From the NCBI RefSeq assembly GCF_001949145.1, contig NW_019091567.1, forward strand, positions 261,924 through 325,923: a DNA stretch of 64,000 nt. Direction: 5' to 3'. Made by a program: the position numbers and the translations under genes. Shown piece after piece: positions 27,001 to 39,000 of the stretch. The stretch comes from Acanthaster planci (taxonomy: Eukaryota > Echinodermata > Asteroidea > Valvatida > Acanthasteridae). Position 1 is the first letter of the stretch. Every line of letters starts with the position of its first letter. The notes beneath the pieces were generated by a model. It was given only the letters and a program-made list of their open reading frames with translations, had not been told where the DNA came from and did not search any database.

Positions 27001-30000
27001 GAGGTTTTGTCTTCTTGCTTTTGGTTGTTCTTATCAGGTGTTGGAGAAGACAAGGGCACTGTGCCACCCAGTGAGTATGATAAACCATGTCCAAATTACT
27101 TGGTTGCGGCTTGAAACGAGACTGTGGTAGTTACTGCAGCCACCTCCATGAATATTCAAAGCTACATGTATTCCCAAATAACGCTGAAAACATTTGAAAG
27201 GATCTGAAATTTGGATCTCCCAAGAATGCAGTTTTTTTAAGCAAAGAAAAGTTGAAGTGCGTTTTGTGCAACTCTCTTCAGAAAAGGTTTCATGTCACTC
27301 AACATGTCTGAAACTAAAATTCCCGAGATGAGATCCGCAGTGATTAGTTTTCTTTTTACAATATAGAGTTATGACTGTTTAGTTTTGTGGCTTGAATCAA
27401 GCCTGCCTGTTGCACAGGCTTGTCATTAACCTGATCAAGGGCGGATCTAGAGCCACATTTTTGGGGGGCGAAGGGACTGAAAAACTTGGGAAATTTGTTC
27501 TCAGTAATTTTACGGTAGCCTTTAAGAAAGGTGAGGCTGATTTTTGTTCAAATTTATCTGAGATTTAGATGCAATGAACATTTCCCATGAAATATATAAA
27601 CAAGGCAGTTGTATGCGCATTACTACCACTGGTTGGCAAAGTTGCTTAAATCTACGACATAATACAAATCTCCGTGTGCCCATGGCTATGAGCCTATATG
27701 TGCCATTTTCTGTACTAGTATAGTTTGACGTGAGTACCAAACTTAAAGACAAGGAATTGTTACTATCCAACCACAGGACGCTGTAAACTTCATTTGGTTT
27801 TGAGAGAAGTGTGCTGAAGCATCAGGAAAGTGCTGTAATACGGTGCTGATTGATGCGAAAGGTTATAGGTGCAGCAGTTCCCCTACACTGCTGACACTGT
27901 CAACGGCTGCATTTCGAGCCAGTGGTTGTAGCGCACGTGCCCCTGCCTAAATTGCATATTTCACGAGAAAGGTCCATTTTGTTTAGTTTTCGGATGAAAT
28001 GACGTCACGCAGCATCTCCACGACTGTCTATGTCTCGATGTCTTGCGTGTACGTTACGACTATAGAAACCAGACTTAAAAGATATTCTGCTATCACATTC
28101 TGTCGTCAGTCTCCTGTGCTGGAGGGATCGGTATGGAGAACAGGGCCATCCCTGATGATTCCATCACCGTCAGTAGCTCCACGGATGTGCTCAACAACGG
28201 AGGGGCGGCGGCCCGCCTTATGGGAGATGCAGCATGGATCGCCGAATCCTTGGATCTCTTACCCTGCATTCAGGTACCGACTCACCAATTCACCATCACC
28301 GTTTTCCCCAAAAGCATGGGCAGTTTAGCTAGGTGCAATCCCCGAGATGATCAGCAGTGTTATGGTTGTAGTTGAGATCTCTCAAGACCATCACAAAGAC
28401 CTCCCGTCTGAAGTTAAGTCACTAGTGATTCATATGAACTGCAGTATTAACCACTTGCCGCCGGGGAGCCTGGTTTCCCGTTCCGATGCTAGGAAGTTTG
28501 CTAGTAGTGAGTAGTAGACGACTTTTCCCATTTCGGAACATGAGTTTTTTTCAGTAGGAAGAGTGTGTGTTTCTGATTGAGACAAGCAATACCATCTCTG
28601 GCTTCTTCTTAAAAGTTGTCAGACTTTTAAGAAGCTCGCTTTTAACAGATTGGAAAAAAAGTGCCAATTTTGGAATTTATATCTAAATGGAAAACTTTTC
28701 ATTGATCCATTTTTCCCTATTTCTCGTTTTTTTTCTCTCCCTGCCATCCAGGTTGACTTTGGCTACCTGGCCAAGGTGACTGGCGTCACCACCCAGGGCG
28801 ATCCCAACAACCCGAACTGGGTGACAAGCTACGCGCTGGAGTACTCGGACTCTTTCAACTTCCTGACCAAGGAGCCCCAGAACTTCCAGTGGGTCAAGTT
28901 CAAAAACGCCATCAAAGATGTGAGTCGGCATTGTGGTTTGTCCACAACCATTTCACTCTGACAGTTTCGCAGGAAGCGTGTCGAAACGTTCCGACTATAC
29001 CTCTACACCAAAGTCTGATTTCGACGCGAACACACGTCAACTTTTGCCGATAAAATCACTTTATAATCAAATTTTTTCCAACGTGCTTAATCTGTCTTAT
29101 TTTCTTACAAAGCACTTTGCAGACAAGCACCCCTACATGTTTATTTCGCTAAGTCTCTTGACTTTTTTTCAAGGTGAGAATCAATCCAAAGTCACCTTTG
29201 CAGTCTCGGGAAGTCTTCCATCTACTCGGCCGAAGGACAAAGCAATCACTTTAGGGAGAATGTTACCAGAAAATATGACGTTCTTACCAATTAAGGGGTA
29301 TCTGAATAGTGGGGCATCTCAAGACATGTGCATGTATACACTCTTATAGAAGCAGCCTCCTTCAAAGTCAGCAGTGTCGCAAGTTTGGACTTCTTCATTT
29401 TTGTTTTGATGAAGTAGCCCATGGACTTTTGTTATGAAGACATGGACAAGTCACAGAATTTTATTTTTTTCAAGGGTCCTGGGAACCCCAAGTCCTGTTG
29501 AAGTCACAAGTTTGTGTCCTGTGAGTTGAAAAGAAGTCACCGTGGTTCCTTGTTAGAGCGTACGTTTCTCTCCATCCGCCTCTGTGATCCAGGTTTTTAA
29601 TTCCATCCAGGCTGACAAGTCCCTGGCCCATTCTGTTGGTTTTTACCCAGTCTGTTATTCCAGAGCTCCTCCCTCTGAACCTGAAGCACGTCTTCATCGT
29701 CTTCTCTCTCTCTGAGTGTCACCAGACGTCCGAGCCGTGGTCTTTAAATACTTTTGATGGCCCCCTAATTGCATTTCTGCAAATGTTATAATGCATTTTG
29801 CCCTTCTGTCCTCTAACACTTTGTGGAGCCATCTTTGTGATCGGGTTTCTATTTGGAACTAAACTCTGTACATTAAGGATGTTTTCATAATTTTCTGTTT
29901 TTCTGTGGTCTTCAAGAGCTTTCCAGGTAACACCGACCAGAACACTGTCAAATCTCACTTCTTCAAGGAAGAGATCGAAGCCAATGTAGTCCGCCTGTGG

Positions 30001-33000
30001 ATTGAGGACTTCCACAACCAAGCCGCCTTGAGATTGGAGTTCCTGGGCTGCCCAGGTAAAAGGTCTGAAAGTGGATAATTGTGAGCGCTGTCCCAAACAG
30101 CGAACCTCAGTTCCCAAGTTTGACTGCGTGGACTCTGTTACCAATTCAAGTCATCTTGGACTTGTGTTAGGGTCATGCCAAGGGGCTTGCCTGCAAGTTC
30201 AAGAATGTTGCTTCGGATGAGATTGGAAGCTTTTCTTTGCAAAGTCGGCAAGTTAAGTTAATAGTTTGTGGTAGCACTGCGCGAAATCCTCTTTTGTGAG
30301 CATGTATACCTCTGAAAAAACTGTAGGGCGCTCAATGTTGAAGCAGCTTATTTGATGTCTGGAGGCAGTGAGATATGGAAAGGAGTTAGCATCCTGTCCA
30401 CGCCTCACTGCATAACCGTTGGCACCCCCGCAGTCTCCTGACGACGGACATTGAGCCCCCTCCTGTTCTTTCCTGCTGCAAACTTTTCACTTTCACGTTG
30501 CCAACTCGCGTCCAGTGGCATGGATACGCACAGAAACCAAATCATTGATGCGATTCATTAAACATTGATGGGTTTGACTACAAGTTTCAAGTTAAAAAGA
30601 AGGCACAGTCCTGGCTTCTTTGCTTCACTTCTGCACCTTAAATGATCAAAGATCTTCACAAAGTCCATTCACTCCTGCACAAGCTACCATGTTTGCGTTT
30701 TGCAGACGTGAACCATTAAGATTCACTTGTAGCATAGTAATAATATGATAATGATAGTAACCTATATATCGCTCATTTCCCAAATACATATCATTAAATA
30801 CGCCTTGCAAAATAAAAGCGTAACTGAAGATATCATCTCATTACAATCAACTACAAACTACATTGATGCTGTGGTGAAAAGGTTAATCATGTCAGCAACA
30901 TGAAACAAAACTCTTACAATCAGAATAAAATGAAGGAATAATTTGAATAACCCCGATCGATTGAATAGTCACGCATTGTGCAAAATCAAGTCAGCCCTCC
31001 GTTCACCAGTGTGTGTGTTCTGTCTTTCGAAATTTTCTTAGATTCGGATCCGTGCAAGCCCAACCCCTGTCAGAACGGCGCCCTCTGTCGCAAGTCCCAG
31101 GCCAGCCTGGGCTACACCTGCAGCTGCCCCATGCAGTGGGGCGGCAAGAACTGTGAAATCAGTAAGCATTAATGTTTGGTCACCCACAAGCAATTAATTG
31201 GTTAAATGGTTATATCACATCGGGAGGGGGGGAGGAATCGTTTATGTGAAGCCCGGCCTAGCAGACGATGTACTCAATATAACAGTGTATTTAGCCAAAA
31301 GCAGAGTTGCTAAGCCAAATACTTAAGTGCTATCCAAAATGGGCTTGCAGAGCTATTTAGCCATAATTTTTGCCAGGGACGCGGAAGTGTTGTGCCTACG
31401 GCGATCCCCATTACTGCAATTTCGACGGGAAGAAGTTCAACTTCCAGGGCCACTGCAAATACATCCTGGCCCGGACCCTCACCACCAGCGCCCTGGACCA
31501 CTTTGAGATCTCTGCCGACAACATCCAGAGCCCCCGTCGTAGGACGGTGTCCTCCACTCGGGAAGTCTACGTGAGAATCGGCGATCTGGTAAAAATAAAG
31601 TTTTGACCTCTGCAGTAAAGTTTCTGGTGCTCTCCAGCAGCTCAGGCATTCACAAACTGGCCGCAAATTTAGATCTGAAGCCATTCACTTCATTACTTTC
31701 TCAACCTTACATCGTACACTGCGGTACGTACCTAATTGGGAAGCACTTGTATGTTTGAAAATAGCCCAACTTACTTCCTCTCTCAACATGGAAAAAACGC
31801 ATTCAGTTTCGGGCAACCAGCAGCCTTAACTGAAACTTCCAGTTTTGTGAATTGTACATTAACAGATATGCAACATCACACATTAAAAAATGCTGTTTTC
31901 AACTGTTCGAATGAAAACTCTCGGGAGAATGGTTCAGTGCGGCGTTTTTATCCGTGCGGTTCCACTTGAAGACAGTCTGGCCTGAATGCAAACGAATGTT
32001 TGGTTCTGCGCACAGTAAACAGGTTACACTTAGACTTCTGCCTGCGTGACAGTGCTACGTCTGCCATCATTCAACTGACTGTCTCCTCCACAGAACTTTG
32101 ACTTCAAGAGGAATCGCGAAGTCTTTGTGAACAACGAGCGTATCTCCTGCCCCTATGAGAGCGACGGTATCACCGTCGTCGACGGCGGAAACAACCGTGT
32201 GGTAAGTCTGTCAAATTTTTCCTCCTACTTGTGCTGTCTGCCTGCCTATAAACAGAGGAAAGGAACATTTGAGAGTTTTATGACTGATTGCACATTAAGC
32301 ACTGAAAAAAATGGTAGTACAGTGCCCCATTGAACTCTATACTTTTTTGATATTATGTAGATGCAATGTCTTGACACGTGCCTTAGTTCCTGCCGAGGCA
32401 AATTTCATATGCTGGTCTATCCGCTCTGAGCAGTAACAAAAGAGGGCATGTTTTTGAATGAAATTGACAGTCTTTGGTAAAGACTCATTGCATAGGCACT
32501 CAAGTTTATGCGCGTTTGACGTGAAGCATGCTGAGTGTGCTCAAATTGTTCTGGAATGTACATGTATGGTCTCCGGGTTGCACACCCAGCGCGAGCAAGA
32601 ACCCGGTTCTCACCTGTCACGTCTTTCTGTCATTGGTGAGGGGTGCACTTCCTCTCAGGGTGGATAATTTGCCAACCCCACCTGACTGTGCATTTCGTCT
32701 TTTCCCTGGTAAGGTTCTCAGAACCGAGTTTGGTCTGACTGTGAGCTGGGATGGACGAAACAAAGTGGACATCTTCCTGACAGAGGACTACAAGGAAGAG
32801 GTGGAGGGCCTGTGCGGCAACTTCAACGGCAAACAAGGAGACGATTTCATCATCCGCTCAACCAAGGAGCAGGTAGTTTCCATGCATGGTCTTTTTTGTT
32901 TTTTTTCAAAGCTGCGACTTCTGTCTTTGAACCAACCAATCCACGAAGCCTCGCTCTATTCAATTTGGACCAATCACAGCCGTGACTTTTACGCCGGACT

Positions 33001-36000
33001 TTGTGTACACCAAAGTTTGACTTTGTGTCTGACTTATGGTTGGCCATCATTATCTGGTAAGTGTTGTAAGGACCACTTGCGATAGCAGCTTGTCTCTGAT
33101 GTAACAAACCTGAGAAAAATAAACACACATTGGCGAAACACTTCAAATCACAGTTTGAGACAAGCCATGAGATCTGTCACATACACTTAAGGGTCAGTTT
33201 GCATCAGAGACCACTTGGGAACTACTCACCGCAACCGTATTTCAGAAATCAATAGACAAATCAGTTTTGCTTGGATTGCACTGTTGCCACATTTTCACCG
33301 AGAGCCGTTGCTGTTGCTTTTTCCTTTGGCAACCAAGACTAAGGACCTCAGAAAGTTTGGGGAGAGCTGGGGTGCTGATCCGTCTTGCAAGGCCTGTGAG
33401 GACTGCCAAGAGACCGATCAGTGTCGACTGTCGGGAAGGTTGAATGAGGCTCAAGAGGCCTGCAATATCCTGAACAACCGCAAGGGTGAGTCGTTCTTGA
33501 TGATTTTGCTAACAGATCCAAGTGCCATATTTTGAAGCACTGCCAGGGTGTGGAGTCGTACCTTAAGGGGTCATTGTTATTTTTGAGCATTTCTGCTAAT
33601 GACACCAGGGATTCCTCCAAAGCGTCCTGGGCACTGTAGCTCATAGGCTTGAAGAAACGTGTGGAGGAGAGACAGTGAGAAGTAGACATACAGTTTGGGA
33701 GGTGGGACAGAGTCCTCTCAGTCCTGACAAATCCTGGAAAAAATGTTTGAAAGGTCATCAAAAGTCACGTAAAATAGGGGAAAATAGGGTGCTGGAAGTG
33801 TTAGATTCCAACAAGTCATGAAAATCAAGATCATGCAAGGGTTGTGATTGGTTGCTTAGTCTGTAGCAGTTGCTGTGGTGATTTTCCTATTCATAGTGCC
33901 AAACAACTTCCGTCTGCGAAATGGCATTAAATGTCACAGAGGTTAGTCCTTGAAAGTCTGAAGACAAATCCTGACATTTGGTTTTCAGATTTGTGTGGGA
34001 ACCCTGTGGGTGGAAATCCCAGAAGAGAATTCTGGGTAAAACCCTTGTGAAGACTGAAAACCCAATCCACCAGGAATCAAACCAGGGCTGCAGAGTTGGG
34101 CAGTCCACCTGGCTCCCAAAGCTTGCGTCAGGTTTTGCAGTTGAACGTCAGCCATTGCGAAGAAATAATACCCCCACAGGGACCCCCCTCATTAAACTTT
34201 TTTGTGTGTGTGTGTGTGCATATTCTGGGTGTTGGGACACAGGACCGTTTGCCATGTGCATTGAAGGACTTGATCCGCTTGATTATTACGAGAATTGCCT
34301 GTACGACTACTGCGCCATGTATCCCAGCCAGGACAACCTGTGTGAGGACATCCAGCGCTACGCCGACGATTGCACAGAGAAGGGCTTGAATCCGGGCAAC
34401 TGGCGGTTGCCAGGCTTCTGCGGTGAGTAACAAGGCTCAAAGTCATAGACGACGGGAAGATACAAATTTGTTGGGGGAGGAAGATGGAGTTACAGCCTGT
34501 GGAGTAATTCTCTAACGGATTCTTTTTTCTCACATTGCCTGTAATTTATACAACTGCCCAATTTTTGCAGAAATATCGCTCTTGGTTGGTGACAGATTTT
34601 ACCTCAAAATGTACCCTGGCGCCCTTTAACCTTTTATTATTTATTGTAAGCGGTCATTATTTATCACTGTGATAGCTGTAATGAGATGTTTTATTCAACA
34701 ACTTAATGAAGTGTTCTGCTTTGGAGTCCAGGTATAGTGTTAACCACTACCTGCCTGGTGGATTTTTCTTGAGCGGGATGAGATGACGGGACCTTTTCAA
34801 GATTTTCCATTTTCAAAATTCTTCAAAAATTCATGTGTTCGTTTACTGGACGTTTACACCCACACAAACGACTGCCTGGTGGCTACTCTAATCTGACAGG
34901 CAACCTTCATTGGCGCCCGAGTATTCAGCCCTGGCCTGCAGACCTGTAAAAGAGAAGCCCAGAATTGTGAGGTGTTGCATAATTTCCATAATTTCCTTTG
35001 TTGCGGTGAATGCCAATATAGCGTCTTTTCATACGTGGTTGGATTAGCGAGCAGCGGCGCTGTGACGCTCATCAATGGGGCCCTGGAGCACTTTTGTCTG
35101 CGGTGCTTATCTGCAGGTGCGCTATGCCCAAAACAGTGCCTTATTACCTTCGAAAAATGGAAGTCAAAAAATGATTGCAATTCCCAGCAGCAGGTCTTTT
35201 GTTCTGAGTACAGTCTTTTGTAACACAGACAAGCTCTTTGTCCGAAACCGGGCACCCCGGCAGGAAGTGGTTAAGATGCACTGGTTAAACATTGGTCACA
35301 GCCTTTGCCTGCCGTGTTTTAGGGCAGCCTAATCCTATGCAGGAACTTGGCAAATTCCTAGGGGGAGTTACGGCATTTCTGTGGGGAAGAGGAATGTTAC
35401 AGCAGTTGAGGCCTTCCCCAAACCAACACTTTACTGAAAATCATGCCACCTCCGAGTCACTAAATGTGGCAGGTAGCCAGAACTTCTCTCACACCCATGT
35501 TGGAGACGATCGAGCAAGGGTTTGAAGGTGACAGCTTGAAGTGTATAGCAAATGGGATCTCCGGTCCACAGCAGATCAAAATATACATTTTTTTACATGC
35601 CCTGAATTCGCAAAAGTTTCAACGCAAATAAATTTTGCTGCACATGTTGAATTCACTTGGCTTTTATGTTCACTTGAAATGAGAACTAGCCTTGATATGA
35701 GATGGACATGGGAACCCAGCTGTCATTTTGTATTCAAGGTCAAACCCCGGGCCCCTGCTTTTTTGTTTCCCTTGCAGAACTAAAGTGCCCCATAAACATG
35801 GTCTTCAGCCAGATCGGCACGGCCTGCCCAGACACCTGCGGCAACCAGGATGCGTCCAAGGACTGCACGGGACAGGCCGAGCCCATGTGCGTCTGCATGC
35901 CTGGCCTGTTCCTGGAGGGTGGCGACCGTTGTGTGGAAGACGCGCAGTGCGGCTGCACCTACGAAGGAAAGTACCGTGAGGTGAGGATACCAAGGAGGGT

Positions 36001-39000
36001 TGGACTTTGGAGATAACGCTCAGGGAAGAATAGACGGACTGCCTAAACATTTATGTCAGCTTGGGTTATAACATTGGCCCCAATCTGTGCTGTAATTGAG
36101 ATCTCCTAACAACCTAAAAGATCATCACAAGACACCACAAGACTTCAAGGCCAAATTCAAGTCACAAGCCATTCAAATGAACTGCGATGAAAGCTTTCCT
36201 TTGTCATTGCTGACAGTGGCTACTTGTGGCTGATCTCGTGAAATGATCTTACCAAAGCCGTTGCACCCGCCGTATTTGTAAATCACTGATCCATGAGGTT
36301 TGCACTGTCAATTGCCTTGGCAGATCAATACGGAATTCATGTCGGAGGAGTGCAACCAGAAGTGTGCCTGTGACTCCGAACACAATGTCGTGTGCGAGGA
36401 GAGTGGCTGCCATGAACGCGCGGAGTGCAGAGTCGAAGATGGTGTACGGGGCTGCTATTGCAATGAGGGGTGGACTGGAGATGGCATTAACTCCTGTGAA
36501 GGCAGGTTCACTTTGCTTTTTTTGGGGGGGGGATTAGAAGTAACTTGATTAGGCCAAACAGACCCTGTCTGTTACCAGCGTCACTGGATGAGTACCACTT
36601 CTTAAGCTAATCAGTCATCAGCCAGCAGGTTATTTTAGATAGCGAAATTTCATCTTTAGAGATAACCAAAGAAGAGACTATTCCTGGTAGCATGGGCATC
36701 AGACTGCATGGGCAATGGGCATCAGACTGCATGGGCAAGGGGCATCAGACTGCATGGGCAATGGGCATCAGACTGCATGGGCAATGGGCATCAGACTGCA
36801 TGGGCAATGGGCATCAGACTGCATGGGCAATGGGCATCAGACTGCATGGGCAATGGGCATCAGATAGCATGGGCAATGGGCATCAGATAGCATGGGCAAT
36901 GGGCATCAGACTGCATGGTCTTGTGAATAAGGGAATAGATATGGGCATTATCACTTCTCAGTGGGCATTATCACTTCTCAGTGGGCATTATCACATCTCA
37001 GTGTTCATTATCACTTCTCAGTGGGCATTATCACTTCTCAGTGGGCATTATCACATCTCAGTGGGCATTATCAAATGTTAATAGACAGTCAAGTTACTGC
37101 TGTTGAATATAGGGAGACTGAGGTATGTACAGTGCCATAGTCATGCACGTGGAAAGGGTTGCATTATTAAATTGAGCAATCCCCTAACTCGGATCAAGGA
37201 GAAGGTGTGCAATATCTCGTATCCCTTTTTGTGCAAGCATTGAAGTGTTTCCTATCTTGCCCAAGATCTGATCCAGATCTTACTGCATTTTTGAATGAAA
37301 GAAAACGTGCTCTATGACTTTGTGTCCATTGCAAGCAGGGTTTCCACACTGCAGTTGACTTGATGACTGGTTTTTCCCGGGAACAGAAATTCTTGAACGG
37401 GTGGAATTGGTCGTGTGCGAGAATGAGTTGCTGGAGCTTGACTGCTCGGCACAGGGTGAGCGCATCGAGATCCTGGAGGTGGCGTACGGAACGCAGCCCC
37501 GGGATGAGTGTGCTCAAACAGCCGACAACGCGGATGTGAAAGATTTCCGCTACGCCAAGACCATCATCCGCAACCGCTGCCATAATCAGGCCAGCTGCTC
37601 GGTCAGCGTCAGCAGCCTGGTGTTTGGCACCTTTGCCGGAGACACCCCTAAGGCCCTTTATGTTGTCTACCAGTGCCGGGAGGAGGTGGCGGTTGGCATC
37701 TGCCACCCGGACGTGGAGCTGATCGCCTGCCAGGGCAGCAGCTTGGAGATCCAGTGCGGCGACCTGAAAGCCGACATCATCCATGCCGCTTTTGGCCGGC
37801 GGCAGGGTGACCACAACTGCCAGACGGATGACAGCGTAGCACTAACCCAAGACTGCTTCGCGCCCTCTGCCCTGTTTAAAATGGTGAAGGCATGCCACCT
37901 TCAAAGTATGTGCACCATAGACGCCATCCCTGATACTTTTGGCAGTGACCCCTGCCCGAATATTGACAAATATCTGAGGGTAAGTTCTCTGTCTCCCCTT
38001 CAAGCCATCATTTATTTATCCCTTCACCCACCCTTAACAAACGCTTGGACCTAAAAATGTATGCTCAATTGTTCTCTTCATCACGCTCTTTTTTCGTGAG
38101 TTCATATTGAGGTGTTGGAAATCCCGCTGCACAGGAAAACATGCAATCATAACAAGAAACACNNNNNNNNNNNNNNNNNNNNNNNNNNNNNNNNNNNNNN
38201 NNNNNNNNNNNNNNNNNNNNNNNNNNNNNNNNNNNNNNNNNNNNNNNNNNNNNNNNNNNNNNNNNNNNNNNNNNNNNNNNNNNNNNNNNNNNNNNNNNNN
38301 NNNNNNNNNNNNNNNNNNNNNNNNNNNNNNNNNNNNNNNNNNNNNNNNNNNNNNNNNNNNNNNNNNNNNNNNNNNNNNNNNNNNNNNNNNNNNNNNNNNN
38401 NNNNNNNNNNNNNNNNNNNNNNNNNNNNNNNNNNNNNNNNNNNNNNNNNNNNNNNNNNNNNNNNNNNNNNNNNNNNNNNNNNNNNNNNNNNNNNNNNNNN
38501 NNNNNNNNNNNNNNNNNNNNNNNNNNNNNNNNNNNNNNNNNNNNNNNNNNNNNNNNNNNNNNNNNNNNNNNNNNNNNNNNNNNNNNNNNNNNNNNNNNNN
38601 NNNNNNNNNNNNNNNNNNNNNNNNNNNNNNNNNNNNNNNNNNNNNNNNNNNNNNNNNNNNNNNNNNNNNNNNNNNNNNNNNNNNNNNNNNNNNNNNNNNN
38701 NNNNNNNNNNNNNNNNNNNNNNNNNNNNNNNNNNNNNNNNNNNNNNNNNNNNNNNNNNNNNNNNNNNNNNNNNNNNNNNNNNNNNNNNNNNNNNNNNNNN
38801 NNNNNNNNNNNNNNNNNNNNNNNNNNNNNNNNNTGATTCTGTGCGTTTCCCTGAATAGAGTTATCCAAACTGTTCCACCTACTCCTCTAAAATGAGACAT
38901 TTCTTCATTGTCTTCAGTTGTGAGCGCCTGAAATAATCAGCATTCACTGGATGGGTTACCCTCATTAAAGTGGTAATAAACATAAAAGTATTCTAAAATT

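Noticed and set aside
31571-31576. Alternative donor GTGAGA inside the first vWD exon of block A
   Set aside because: It is in phase and a better consensus, but it would delete residues VRIGDL that complete a conserved vWD strand; the weaker GTAAAA at 31589 keeps the domain intact.
36693-37073. Possible CRISPR-like repeat array
   Set aside because: Repeats are directly abutting with no unique spacers, and the DNA is animal nuclear; these are minisatellites.
36692-37081. Long repetitive reading frame with [11 protein letters not shown]-type peptide repeats
   Set aside because: It is the 23-bp and 20-bp minisatellites read through; open in several frames, in an intron, with no splice support.
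38034-38900. Several 250-290 residue reading frames
   Set aside because: They consist almost wholly of the 671-base assembly gap.
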